Assembly (NCBI RefSeq): GCF_944387275.1
Contig: NZ_CALXEG010000030.1
Location: 1-39,333, forward strand
DNA from: an uncultured Pseudoflavonifractor sp.
GTDB taxonomy: Bacteria > Bacillota > Clostridia > Oscillospirales > Oscillospiraceae
Length of the DNA: 39,333 bases
Direction: 5' to 3'
In this document: positions 15,537 through 25,989 of the stretch, piece after piece
Layout of the letters: each line of letters opens with the position of its first letter
Numbering within the stretch: position 1 is the stretch's first letter
Translations under genes and position numbers: made by a program
Notes under the pieces: generated by a model
The model's database searches: none
What the model was told of the DNA's origin: nothing
What the model saw: only the letters and a program-made list of their open reading frames with translations

Positions 15537-16967
15537 TCACTTTTTCTGGCCGGGCAGCTCGGTGAGCCAGCCGGTGGGCACGGCGGCGCCATCCTGGATG
15601 GCGTACATCCGGTAGCCCAGGGAGAAGCCGGTGACCTGCGCCGGGTCAATGGGCGCGGGGAAATACCAGGTGACGGCAAAGTGCCGCTCCTTCCCCGGCT
15701 CTGTCACATCAATCCCGTAGTACACCTTCCCATCCTCAACAACCCGAGTCATCCGCTCATCCAGGTCGGAGATCTGGCCCCAGCCCTCGATGTCAATCCG
15801 GGTGCCGTCGGCCAGGTAGACGCTGACCGGATAGGCGGCGGGAGTGCCGCCCTTGCTGGTCAGCTCCAGACGGAGGCTGATGGCGGTCAGGTCCACACTC
15901 GTCATGGACATGCCGCTGAGGGTCTCGGACATGGTGGCTGACCGCTGGGACAAATTTTTGGGGAAGAAGGTCAGCTCCCAGTTTCCCTCAATGCTCTCCT
16001 CGGTATAGAGCCTGATGTCCATGTCCTCCAGCTCCAGATGGGACAGGCTCTCCCTGGTAAACACATCGCTGTCGGGGAAGCTGACGTCCAGATAGCGCCC
16101 GTCCCCCCAGACAAGCTGGTTGATTCTGTAACTGAGTATTTCCCGGTTATCCAGCTTCATGAAGGGGGTGGGGTCTGCGGCACACGTTACGTCTTCCGCC
16201 ATCTCATACAGGATATGGAACACGCCGTTTTCATCAAAGCCGGAGGAGGAAATCCAGATAAGGTCGGTGCCCTCCAGCTTCACCGGGTTCTGGCCGGGCA
16301 GCAGTCCCCTGGCCTCGGCGCCCGAGTTCACCGACTTCTCGGTCAGCTCCTCGTCGGTGAACAGGCGGCTGCTGCGGGCGGCGGTGCTCAGGACCTCCTC
16401 CGGGAAGGGGATGCCCGTCAGCTCCCGGAGTCCGGGCTGGAAGCTGGCAAAGGTCAGGGTCAGGCTGCCGTCCTCATTGAAATACCGGCTGGTCATCATG
16501 GGCATCTCCAGCAGGGCGGTGCGGGTCTCAGGGTCGTAGCTGATGCAGCTGGTGCCCAGCCTGCCATTGTAGGTCAGGTTCTCGCTCAGGCGGTCGCCGG
16601 TCAGGTCGGTGACCGACACGTAGGTCTTGGTGCCGCTCTCGTCGCTGAGGGCGGCCACCACGCTGACCTTCAGCCCCTGGTCGGTGACGGACACGCCGTC
16701 CACGTCCTGGACATAGGGGGCGAAGATGCCCAGGTGCTCCATCAGGGCGTCCCAGTTGGTGCCCACTGCCAGGGCGGTGCCGGTGAGGGCGATCATCGCG
16801 GCGGCCATCACGGCGGCAATGCGGATTTTCTGTCTCATATAGATGCTCCTCTCCGAGGGGTCGGCATTGAGGGCGGTGTTCACCCTGCGCCGAATGTCAG
16901 CGGGGTTGATTTCCGGGCATGGGCCGTTCAGCTCCATGTCCTTCCAGAGCCGTTCCATGCTGCTCAC
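15537..16967 (-). CDS. DUF4179 membrane protein, likely anti-sigma partner
   Basis: 476 residues from GTG 16967 (473 from ATG 16958). A cytosolic N-terminal part of about 45 residues is followed by one membrane span at about 49-68 (IRIAAVMAAAMIALTGTALA) and a large extracellular part starting with the DUF4179 domain. That layout, plus co-expression with an ECF sigma factor, is that of an anti-sigma or sigma-regulating sensor. The GTG start gives a 4-base overlap with the sigma stop, which is why I prefer it, though ATG 16958 is possible. The signal sensed is unknown; the ectodomain is rich in beta-strand patterns and shows no enzyme motif. Confidence 0.85.
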   Translation of the reverse strand: MSSMERLWKDMELNGPCPEINPADIRRRVNTALNADPSERSIYMRQKIRIAAVMAAAMIALTGTALAVGTNWDALMEHLGIFAPYVQDVDGVSVTDQGLKVSVVAALSDESGTKTYVSVTDLTGDRLSENLTYNGRLGTSCISYDPETRTALLEMPMMTSRYFNEDGSLTLTFASFQPGLRELTGIPFPEEVLSTAARSSRLFTDEELTEKSVNSGAEARGLLPGQNPVKLEGTDLIWISSSGFDENGVFHILYEMAEDVTCAADPTPFMKLDNREILSYRINQLVWGDGRYLDVSFPDSDVFTRESLSHLELEDMDIRLYTEESIEGNWELTFFPKNLSQRSATMSETLSGMSMTSVDLTAISLRLELTSKGGTPAAYPVSVYLADGTRIDIEGWGQISDLDERMTRVVEDGKVYYGIDVTEPGKERHFAVTWYFPAPIDPAQVTGFSLGYRMYAIQDGAAVPTGWLTELPGQKK

Positions 16968-17509
16968 AGTCCTTCCCCTCCTTTCGTCAGAATCTCCCGG
17001 AGCTTTTTCCTGCCCCGGGACAGACGGATGCGGGCTGCGCCCGGGCTCAGGCCCAGGCCCCGTACCGCCTCGCTGAGTTTCTCGCCGTAGTAGTAGTGTC
17101 GGAGGAAGAGAGTCCGGTCCGGCTCCCCCAGGCCGTCCACCGCCTGCCAGAGCCGCTCCGCCTGGTCTCTGGCGGCGGCGGTCTCCTCCGGTCCCTCCGC
17201 CGGGGACGGCCCGTCGTCCTCCGGCAGGGGCACGGTGGGCTTTGACCTGCGGAGGCAGTCCGTGGCCCGGTTGCGGGCCACTGCCCCCAGCCAGGGCCGC
17301 AGGCCCTGTTTCGGGTCCAGCTCGCCCACATGGGACCACAGGCTGAGGAACACATCGGAGACCACCTCCTCCATGTCCTCCCGGGTGGCGGAGGCCCCCA
17401 GGGTGCGCCAGACAATGGTACCGACATAGGCGGTATATCGGTTGATGGCCTGCTCCAGCGCCGTGCGGCTGCCCTTCTGCAGGCGGCGCACCAGCTTTTC
17501 ATCCTCCAT
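16964..17509 (-). CDS. ECF-type sigma-70 family RNA polymerase sigma factor
   Basis: 181 residues with only sigma region 2 (about 20-80, REDMEEVVSDVFLSLW, RPWLGAVARNRATDCLR) and region 4 (about 118-175, GLSPGAARIRLSRGRKKLREIL), i.e. an extracytoplasmic-function sigma factor. It directs transcription of a small regulon, normally including its own operon. The ATG at 17509 follows GAGGAG. Its TGA overlaps the start of the DUF4179 gene, so the two are made together. A self-type promoter lies 40 bases upstream. Confidence 0.93.
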   Translation of the reverse strand: MEDEKLVRRLQKGSRTALEQAINRYTAYVGTIVWRTLGASATREDMEEVVSDVFLSLWSHVGELDPKQGLRPWLGAVARNRATDCLRRSKPTVPLPEDDGPSPAEGPEETAAARDQAERLWQAVDGLGEPDRTLFLRHYYYGEKLSEAVRGLGLSPGAARIRLSRGRKKLREILTKGGEGL

Positions 17510-17548
17510 GCCGCCACTCCTCTCTTCCTAAAACCGGTTTCGCTCTGA

Positions 17549-17577
17549 TATACGGACGGACGGAGAAAAAGGTTTCA
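17549..17577 (-). promoter_or_regulatory. ECF-type autoregulatory promoter
   Basis: On the minus strand TGAAAC (17572-17577, followed by CT5), 17-base spacer, CGTATA (17549-17554). This is the TGAAAC/CGT(A/C) form typical of ECF sigma factors (as for Bacillus SigW/SigX/SigM) and not a sigma-A promoter. Autoregulation is inferred. Confidence 0.75.
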
Positions 17578-17599
17578 CATGGGACGAGAAATTTTTTCT

Positions 17600-18262
17600 C
17601 TACCGCAGCAGCCGGAAGCGGTTCTTCTCTGCCTCCAGAATCCCCTCCCGCCGCAGGGCGGACAGCTCCCGGGACAGGGCGCTCCGGTCCACGCAGAGAT
17701 AGTCCGCCAGGGCCTGCCGGTCAAAGGGGATGGCAAAGGAATCGCTCCCGGCCCTGGCCGCCTGGGCGGAGAGATAGGAGAGCAGTTTCTCCCGGATGGT
17801 CCGCTGGGACACATGCTCCAGCTTGGCGGACAGGAGGATGTTCTTCCCCGCCAGCACGGACAGCAGGTTGGTGACCAGACGGCTGTGGAAGGTGCAGGAG
17901 GAGGGGCAGACCCCCACCACCCGGGCGATGTCCAGCAGCAGCACGCCGCTGTCCTCCACCGCCCACACCGACACCGGCAGGGCCTCGGTTCCGGCACAGG
18001 CGTGAGCCTCGCCGAAGATGCCCGACGGAGGCACCGAGGAGAGCACGGTCCTGCGGCCCTCCCGGTCCTCCCGGCACACCTGGAGCCGCCCGGACAGCAC
18101 CACGCCCAGCCAGCGGGCGGGCTCCCCGGCCCGGAACACCGCCTCTCCCCTGCTGAATTTCCGCTCCACCGCCCCCAGGCAGTCCAGCATGGCCTCCATA
18201 TCCTGCTCTGCAATTCCGGCGAAAAGAGGTGTCTTTCGGAGCACCGGCAGAAATTTCCCCAT
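17600..18262 (-). CDS. Crp/Fnr family transcriptional regulator (HcpR-like)
   Basis: 220 residues: cyclic-nucleotide-binding-type beta roll (about 10-125) and a C-terminal winged helix whose recognition region is ALADYLCVDRSALSREL (184-200). There is no N-terminal cysteine cluster, so it is not an oxygen-sensing FNR of the Escherichia type; C28, C63, C89, C120, C123 and C190 are scattered. The ATG at 18262 follows GGAGG by 7 bases. It is divergent from a ferredoxin-like gene, an arrangement known for HcpR-type regulators of nitrosative or redox stress in Clostridia, though hcp itself is not in the window. Ligand not readable from sequence. Confidence 0.85.
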   Translation of the reverse strand: MGKFLPVLRKTPLFAGIAEQDMEAMLDCLGAVERKFSRGEAVFRAGEPARWLGVVLSGRLQVCREDREGRRTVLSSVPPSGIFGEAHACAGTEALPVSVWAVEDSGVLLLDIARVVGVCPSSCTFHSRLVTNLLSVLAGKNILLSAKLEHVSQRTIREKLLSYLSAQAARAGSDSFAIPFDRQALADYLCVDRSALSRELSALRREGILEAEKNRFRLLR

Positions 18263-18277
18263 GTTTTTTCCTCCTGC

Positions 18278-18291
18278 GTTGCAATTGCAAC
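18278..18291. promoter_or_regulatory. Palindromic operator GTTGC-AATT-GCAAC
   Basis: A perfect 14-base dyad with 5-4-5 geometry, the geometry of Crp/Fnr sites. It overlaps the -35 of the ferredoxin promoter and lies in the 5' leader of the divergent regulator gene. Likely the site of that regulator, by inference. Confidence 0.65.
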
Positions 18292-18314
18292 AGAAAATGT
18301 GATACCAGTATAGT
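18285..18314 (+). promoter_or_regulatory. Promoter of the ferredoxin-like gene
   Basis: TTGCAA (18285-18290), 18-base spacer, TATAGT (18309-18314). The -35 is the right half of the palindromic operator. Confidence 0.65.
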
Positions 18315-18335
18315 ATGATTTCCTTACAAACGCAA
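18307..18335 (-). promoter_or_regulatory. Possible promoter of the Crp/Fnr regulator
   Basis: On the minus strand TTGCGT (18330-18335), 17-base spacer, TATACT (18307-18312). Its -10 overlaps that of the divergent promoter, so the two would compete for polymerase. Confidence 0.45.
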
Positions 18336-18349
18336 GGAGGGTTTTCCCT

Positions 18350-19063
18350 ATGATTCGGAAGATTATCAAGATTGACGCGGACAAGTGCAACGGCTGCGGC
18401 GCCTGCGCGGCGGCCTGCCATGAGGGGGCCATCGGCATGGTGGACGGCAAGGCCCATCTGCTCCGCGAGGACTACTGCGACGGCCTGGGGGACTGCCTCC
18501 CCGCCTGCCCCACCGGGGCCATCACCTTTGAGGAACGGGAGGCGCCCGCCTACGACCACGCCGCCGTCATGGCCTCCAAGGCGGCCAAGGAGAAGGCCGC
18601 TGCCGCGCCCAGCCCCTGCGGCTGCCCGGGCAGCATGAGCCGTGCCATCCGCCGTGAGGCCCGCCCCGCCGCCGCCGGTGAGATCCCCAGCGAGCTGCGG
18701 CAGTGGCCGGTCCAGATCAAGCTGGTCAACCCCATGTCCCCCTGGCTGAGCGGCGCCGACGTGCTCATCGCCGCCGACTGCACCGCCTATGCCTACGGCG
18801 CCTTCCACCGGGACTTCATCCGGGGCCGGGTGGTGCTGGTGGGCTGCCCCAAGCTGGACGAGGGAGACTACACCGACAAGCTCACCGAGATCTTCCGCCG
18901 CAACGACGTGCGCAGCGTCACCGTGGCGCGCATGGAGGTGCCCTGCTGCGGCGGCATCCAGCGGGCCGCGGAGCAGGCTGTGGCCAACTCCGGCAAGGCC
19001 ATCCCCCTCACCATCTCGGTCATCTCCGCCGAGGGTGAGATCCTCCGCACCATCAGACAGTAA
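18350..19063 (+). CDS. 4Fe-4S ferredoxin-like protein (FrdX type)
   Basis: 237 residues in two parts. Residues 1-62 are a bacterial ferredoxin fold: C13-x2-C16-x2-C19-x3-C23, then C43-x5-C49-x3-C53 followed by PTGAI. The second set is unusual, with seven cysteines in all instead of eight. A linker rich in alanine and lysine leads to a second domain (about 110-237) with CGCPG near 93 and PCCGGIQRA near 205, which may hold or sense another metal or thiol. Cytosolic electron carrier by family. The ATG at 18350 follows AAGGAGGG. Transcribed divergently from the Crp/Fnr gene, which probably controls it. Confidence 0.88.
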   Translation: MIRKIIKIDADKCNGCGACAAACHEGAIGMVDGKAHLLREDYCDGLGDCLPACPTGAITFEEREAPAYDHAAVMASKAAKEKAAAAPSPCGCPGSMSRAIRREARPAAAGEIPSELRQWPVQIKLVNPMSPWLSGADVLIAADCTAYAYGAFHRDFIRGRVVLVGCPKLDEGDYTDKLTEIFRRNDVRSVTVARMEVPCCGGIQRAAEQAVANSGKAIPLTISVISAEGEILRTIRQ

Positions 19064-19070
19064 GAACGAC

Positions 19071-19113
19071 AAAACGCGCCCCGCCTCAGAGTGTCTGAGG
19101 CGGGGCGCGTTTT
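19071..19113. terminator. Bidirectional terminator after the ferredoxin gene
   Basis: 20-base perfect arms from AAAACGCG to CGCGTTTT around a GTG loop, with T tracts usable on both strands. Confidence 0.9.
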
Positions 19114-19125
19114 TGGGACAAAGAG

Positions 19126-19154
19126 ACGGAGCAAGCGGCAGCCGCTTGCTCCGT
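19126..19154 (-). terminator. Hairpin after the Clp ATPase gene
   Basis: 14-base arms ACGGAGCAAGCGGC and complement with a 1-base centre, starting 5 bases after the stop, followed on the minus strand by CTCTTTG. A weak T tract, backed up by the 19071-19113 terminator. Confidence 0.6.
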
Positions 19155-19159
19155 CCTGC

Positions 19160-21688
<2,529 letters not shown>

Positions 21689-21699
21689 ATCGTTCAGCT

Positions 21700-21768
21700 C
21701 CTTTAAGGGGGATATTTTCTCCCCTTGGGGCCCTACTGTGCCCCGGAGAAAAAATTCTAGAGCGAAAT
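21700..21768 (-). promoter_or_regulatory. Hairpin in the clpE leader
   Basis: On the minus strand TTTTCTCC and GGAGAAAA flank an inner GGGGC/GCCCC pair, just upstream of the clpE ribosome site. It could modulate expression. No CtsR direct repeat (GGTCAAA) or CIRCE element is visible. Confidence 0.4.
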
Positions 21769-21837
21769 TGTGAACTGGGTATGAATTTCTGGTAATTTAC
21801 TTGGTTTTTTATTTTCCAGCCCTCCGGGCCGGCGGAC

Positions 21838-22371
21838 TCACTTCTTCTTGCCCAGTACGCTCACGTACAGCCACAGGTAGTAGAGGAAGGCCAGGATGGT
21901 CAGGGCCAGGGCGAAGGAGATCATGCCGGTGGCCCAGCCCCGGGGGATCTGGGGAAAGAGCACCAGGGCGGCGCACACCACAAAGAACACAAAGGTGGAG
22001 ATCTTGCCCAGCCAGTTGGAGGGGATCACGTCGTCGATCTTGTGGAGCATGGACAGGGCGCCCAGGCCCATGGCGGCCTCCTTGCAGAAGAAGATGATCA
22101 CCGCCCAGATGGGGATGATGCCCGCCGCCGTGATGCAGACGATGACCGTAAAGGTCATCAGCTTGTCGGCCAGCGGGTCCAGAATCCGCCCCAGGCGGGT
22201 GATCTGGTTGAAGTGGCGGGCGATGTAGCCGTCGGCCACGTCGGTGACAAAGGCCAGGGCGTACACCCCGGCCGCCCAGTACCGGGCCGTGGGAAAGGGC
22301 TGGAAGAACACCACCGCGAAGACCGGCACCATGGCCAGCCGGAGCAGGGAGAGGAAATTGGGCACGTTCAT
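21838..22371 (-). CDS. pgsA: CDP-diacylglycerol--glycerol-3-phosphate 3-phosphatidyltransferase
   Basis: Membrane enzyme making phosphatidylglycerol phosphate from CDP-diacylglycerol and glycerol 3-phosphate. 177 residues with the full CDP-alcohol phosphotransferase motif: D44-x2-D47-G48-x2-A51-R52, G61, D65, D69. About five to six spans; the last, near 145-172, is followed by GKKK. I start at ATG 22371 (NVPNFLSLLRLAMVPVF is the usual N-terminus), with AAGGTG 6 bases upstream; the ATG at 22386 has no ribosome site. Last gene of the operon that begins with the methyltransferase. Confidence 0.88.
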   Translation of the reverse strand: MNVPNFLSLLRLAMVPVFAVVFFQPFPTARYWAAGVYALAFVTDVADGYIARHFNQITRLGRILDPLADKLMTFTVIVCITAAGIIPIWAVIIFFCKEAAMGLGALSMLHKIDDVIPSNWLGKISTFVFFVVCAALVLFPQIPRGWATGMISFALALTILAFLYYLWLYVSVLGKKK

Positions 22372-22412
22372 CGTTAACACCTTCATTTGTGTGGAATGGC
22401 GGAGATGCTCCG

Positions 22413-23120
22413 TTACAGGCCCTGGAGCAGAGCCAGAGGGTTGGTGGTCATGAAAAACTTCAGCAGGTGGGTCTGCTGGACTGCCTCCTCCGGGATGAGC
22501 TTGCCGGAGTACTGGATGATCCAGGCCGCCAGAAAGAGGATGATCACGCCCTTAATCAGGCCCATGGCCGCGCCGCCGGTCTTGTTGAGGAAGTTCAGGC
22601 CGGGCAGCTTTGCCACCAGGTCCACCGCATGGGAGAACACCTTCCACGCGATCAGGATGGCCGCGAACGCGACGGTGAAGATCACCGTATAGGCCACCGA
22701 CTGGGCGATGGCGGCGGCCACGGCCGCTGCCGCGTTGGCGGCCACGGCGGTCATGCCGTCCTGCACCGCCTGGTCGATGGTGTTCACTAGGTCCTCATAG
22801 AGTCCCATATCCTTGAGCACGGACAGCACGTCCTGAAGGGGATAGTCCTCCCCTTCCGTCAGGCCGGCGGCGGCGTCCCCCACCGGGTCGGACTGCTGGA
22901 ACTGCTCCTCCAGCTTCTCCTCAATGGCCTGGGCGAATCGGGGCTCCAGGGCGGCGCCCACCTTGGGCGCCAGCAGCCCGGCCAGGAAGCTGGCCCCCAC
23001 AAAGGCCACGATCACGGCCAGCAGGCCGCACAGGGAGAGCACAAAGCCCCTGGACGCGCCCCGCCAGGCGAAGACGGCCAGAATGGCCAGAATTGCGATG
23101 TCAAATACCAGATAAGCCAT
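22413..23120 (-). CDS. CvpA family membrane protein
   Basis: 235 residues. N-terminal membrane spans (YLVFDIAILAILAVFAWRG, then SLCGLLAVIVAFVGASFLAG), a hydrophilic loop of about 90 residues, then two or three spans ending before SGKLIPEE. This is the CvpA (colicin V production) family layout; the function in Firmicutes is not established. ATG 23120 follows GGAGG by 5 bases. Confidence 0.8.
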   Translation of the reverse strand: MAYLVFDIAILAILAVFAWRGASRGFVLSLCGLLAVIVAFVGASFLAGLLAPKVGAALEPRFAQAIEEKLEEQFQQSDPVGDAAAGLTEGEDYPLQDVLSVLKDMGLYEDLVNTIDQAVQDGMTAVAANAAAAVAAAIAQSVAYTVIFTVAFAAILIAWKVFSHAVDLVAKLPGLNFLNKTGGAAMGLIKGVIILFLAAWIIQYSGKLIPEEAVQQTHLLKFFMTTNPLALLQGL

Positions 23121-23158
23121 GGGAACCTCCATATGGAATCTCAAAAAGGGTTTCTGAT

Positions 23159-24361
23159 TCAGCCCGGGATGTAGAGCCGGGCGGTCTTCGCGCCGATGAG
23201 CATGGCTGTGCCGTCCGACCGCATGAGCACCTTCTGGGCGTTCTGGGTGCCGGACAGGCTGTCATAGAGGCGGAGATCCGAGGTGTAGATGTCCAGCCGG
23301 TCGGCGGTGAGCACGGCGATATACCGCCCCGACGCGGACAGAGAGAGCACCTGCTCCCCGATGTCCAGGGTGCCCGTCACGGCTCCCGACTGGTCGGTCA
23401 CCAGGAGCTGGGCCTGGGTGCCGGCCCGGTACTTGCCCAGCAGCAGCGCCGCGTACCCGTCCCCGTCCAGGGAGAACTCCTTCAGGTACTGGTCGGGGTA
23501 GCTGTAGGCGCCCTGCCGCTGCCCCAGGCTCTTCTCCGCCAGGGAGAAGTCAAACACCCCCGTGTCCCCCAGGGCCCACAGGGCATCGCCCTGCTGCCGC
23601 AGGTCCAGGACCACGCTGCCGTCCAGCGTGCTGGACACGTCCGGCTCGGTCTCCTCCTCGGTCCGGTCCAGTCGGTAGAAGTCCAGGCTGCTGACAAAGG
23701 ACGCGCCGCTCTGGCTGACCGTCACCGCCGCCAGGTACTTCCCGTCCTCCGTCACCACCGCGTCCATCACAAAGCCGCTGGACCGGTTCAGCTGGAGCAC
23801 CGGCTGCTGCTGGGGATTGTACACCATGATGGAGCCCTTGTAGCTGGCGGCCTGGGTGACCACGGCCAGCCAGCCGGCAGCGTTGATCCGGGCGGACAGG
23901 ATGGTCTTGTCATCCTCCGCGCCCAGGGAGAACACCTTCTCCTTGTCCCGGAACAGGTAGAGGGTGCTGCCGCCGGCGTCATAGGCCAGGGACCACTCCC
24001 CCGCCGCCATGGCCACCGGCTGCTCCATCACGATCTGCTCGTCCACATACTGGGTGCCGCTGCCGGAAAAGAGCCGCACGCCGGTGGTGGAGCACACCAG
24101 CAGGTTCTCCCCCGCCGAGACGAAGATGTCCCGGGTGCTGCCCTCGTGGGCAAAGGACTCAGCCTGTCCGCTGTCGTTGCGCTCCAGGCTGCGGTAGGTG
24201 AAGTAACGCCGGATCACGTCAAAGTTCAGCCGGTCCCGGTAAACCACCAGGGTCACCGCGCCGAAGATCAGGGCCAGCGTCACCAGAAAGGCCAGCAGAC
24301 GGACCAGAATATTCGCTTTTTTCTTCTGCCCGCCGCCGGGCTCCGCCTGTCTGTCGTTCAT
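23159..24361 (-). CDS. DUF5711 family membrane-anchored protein
   Basis: 400 residues: a short basic cytosolic N-terminus (QKKKANILVR), one membrane span at about 20-41, and a large external region of repeated strands (such as GEWSLAYDAGGSTLYLF and GRYIAVLTADRLDIYTSDLRL) that look like WD/PQQ-type propeller blades. I recognise it as DUF5711, whose function is unknown. It lies between truA and cvpA with gaps under 40 bases. The ribosome site is weak. Confidence 0.75.
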   Translation of the reverse strand: MNDRQAEPGGGQKKKANILVRLLAFLVTLALIFGAVTLVVYRDRLNFDVIRRYFTYRSLERNDSGQAESFAHEGSTRDIFVSAGENLLVCSTTGVRLFSGSGTQYVDEQIVMEQPVAMAAGEWSLAYDAGGSTLYLFRDKEKVFSLGAEDDKTILSARINAAGWLAVVTQAASYKGSIMVYNPQQQPVLQLNRSSGFVMDAVVTEDGKYLAAVTVSQSGASFVSSLDFYRLDRTEEETEPDVSSTLDGSVVLDLRQQGDALWALGDTGVFDFSLAEKSLGQRQGAYSYPDQYLKEFSLDGDGYAALLLGKYRAGTQAQLLVTDQSGAVTGTLDIGEQVLSLSASGRYIAVLTADRLDIYTSDLRLYDSLSGTQNAQKVLMRSDGTAMLIGAKTARLYIPG

Positions 24362-24395
24362 GTGTATGCACCAAATTCCTTAAAAATTCTGCCCC

Positions 24396-25145
24396 TCAGA
24401 GCACGTCCTCTTCGTACCACAGCTTGGTCATGTACAGGCCGCCCGGAGGCGCGGTGGGACCTGCCGCCGTGCGGCAGCGGCCCTCCAGAATGTCGCTCAC
24501 CGCCTCCGGCGGGAACTTGCCCTCCGCGGCGTACACGCAGGTGCCCACCATGGCCCGCACCATGTTGTAGAGAAAGCCGTTGGCGCACACCCGGCACTCG
24601 ATCATGTCCCCCGAGCGGGACATATTGAAATAGTGTACGGTGCGCACCGTGGACTGCACCTCCGTGCCCACCGACTGGACGGCGGCAAAGTCGTGGGTGC
24701 CCACGAACCGGTCGGCCGCCGCCTGCATCACAGTCTCGTCCAGGTGCTTGGGGTAGAACCAGACCCGGTTGACAAAAAAGGCGTTGCGGATGCGGGAGTT
24801 GTAGATGCGGTAGGTGTACTCCTTTTTGATACAGGAGCCGATGGCGTTGAAGCCGTCGTGGACCTCCGTGGCCTTGACCACCACGATGTCCTCCGGCAGG
24901 CGGGTGTTCACCGCCAGGGGGAGCCGGTCGCAGGGGATGGTGGAGGTGGTACGGAAGTTGGCGATATAGGTCTCCGCATGGACGCCCGCGTCGGTGCGGC
25001 CCGCGCCGGTGCACTTCACCGGGTGGCCCACCACTGTGGCCAGCGCCTTCTCCAGCGTGTCCTCAATGGTGACGGCGTTCTTCTGGATCTGCCACCCGTG
25101 ATAAGCGGTGCCCACGTACATCAATTTTAACGCTATATTTCTCAT
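24396..25145 (-). CDS. truA: tRNA pseudouridine(38-40) synthase
   Basis: Converts U38-U40 in the anticodon arm of tRNAs to pseudouridine. 249 residues, normal length. The catalytic aspartate is D52 in GRTDAGVHA; YHGWQ at 15-19 and the C-terminal NGFLYNMVR block are also conserved. The ATG at 25145 has no good ribosome site but fits the family N-terminus (RNIALKLMYVGTAYHGWQ). In Firmicutes truA often follows the ecf genes, as here. Confidence 0.95.
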   Translation of the reverse strand: MRNIALKLMYVGTAYHGWQIQKNAVTIEDTLEKALATVVGHPVKCTGAGRTDAGVHAETYIANFRTTSTIPCDRLPLAVNTRLPEDIVVVKATEVHDGFNAIGSCIKKEYTYRIYNSRIRNAFFVNRVWFYPKHLDETVMQAAADRFVGTHDFAAVQSVGTEVQSTVRTVHYFNMSRSGDMIECRVCANGFLYNMVRAMVGTCVYAAEGKFPPEAVSDILEGRCRTAAGPTAPPGGLYMTKLWYEEDVL

Positions 25146-25182
25146 AAAGTCATAGAGCTTTCATTAGAAATTTCTTAATTTT

Positions 25183-25989
25183 TCACAGGCCGAAGCGGGC
25201 CAGCACGCCCACGGCCACGCAGACCGCCAGTCCGCACACCAGGAAAATCACGTCGGCCCGCCGGTACTTCAGCTGGCGCAGGCGGGTGCGGCCCTCGCCG
25301 CCGTGGTAGCAGCGGCACTCCATGGCGATGGCCAGCTCGTCCGCACGGCGGAAGGCGGAGATGAACAGGGGCACCAGCAGCGGGATGAGGGCCTTGGCCT
25401 TGTCCATCAGGCCGCCGGTGTCGAAGTCGGCGCCTCTGGCCTTCTGGGCGGACATGATCTTGTCCGTCTCCTCGATCAGGGTGGGGATGAACCGCAGGGC
25501 GATGGACATCATCATGGACAGCTCATGGACAGGCACATGGATCTTCTTCAGGGGGCCCATCAGATTCTCAAGTCCGTCGGTCAGGAGGATGGGCGAGGTG
25601 GTGTAGGTCAGCAGGAAGGTGCACAGGATGAGCATGGAGATGCGCAGCACCATAAAGACAGCCGACCAGATGCCCTCCACCGTCAGGTTGAGGAAGCCCC
25701 ACTTCCAGATGGTCTGTCCCGGAGTCCAGAACAGGTTGAGGAAAGCGGTGATGATGATAATAATGAGAATGGGCTTGAGGCCCCGGAAGATGGTCTTCAG
25801 TTTCACCTTGGACACGGCGATGGCCGAGGCCAGCACCACCATCATGATGCCGTACCCCACCAGCTGCTTGGCCAGGAAGAGGGCCACGATATACATGGCC
25901 GTGAGGAGGATCTTGGTCCGGGGGTCCAGGCGGTGGAGAATGGAATTTCCGGGGAAATACTGCCCCAGGGTAATGTCCTTCAGCGCCAC
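25183..25989 (-). CDS. ecfT: ECF transporter transmembrane component EcfT
   Basis: Membrane scaffold of the group II energy-coupling-factor transporter; it links the ATPases to exchangeable vitamin-binding S subunits such as FolT. 268 residues with N-terminal and C-terminal spans around a long cytosolic helical part. The coupling motifs are ARG at 184-186 (KARGADF) and a second at ECRCYHG (224-230), where the usual A-R-G reads C-R-C. Starts with GTG directly after the ecfA2 stop (TAAGTG), so it is translationally coupled. Confidence 0.92.
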   Translation of the reverse strand: MALKDITLGQYFPGNSILHRLDPRTKILLTAMYIVALFLAKQLVGYGIMMVVLASAIAVSKVKLKTIFRGLKPILIIIIITAFLNLFWTPGQTIWKWGFLNLTVEGIWSAVFMVLRISMLILCTFLLTYTTSPILLTDGLENLMGPLKKIHVPVHELSMMMSIALRFIPTLIEETDKIMSAQKARGADFDTGGLMDKAKALIPLLVPLFISAFRRADELAIAMECRCYHGGEGRTRLRQLKYRRADVIFLVCGLAVCVAVGVLARFGL

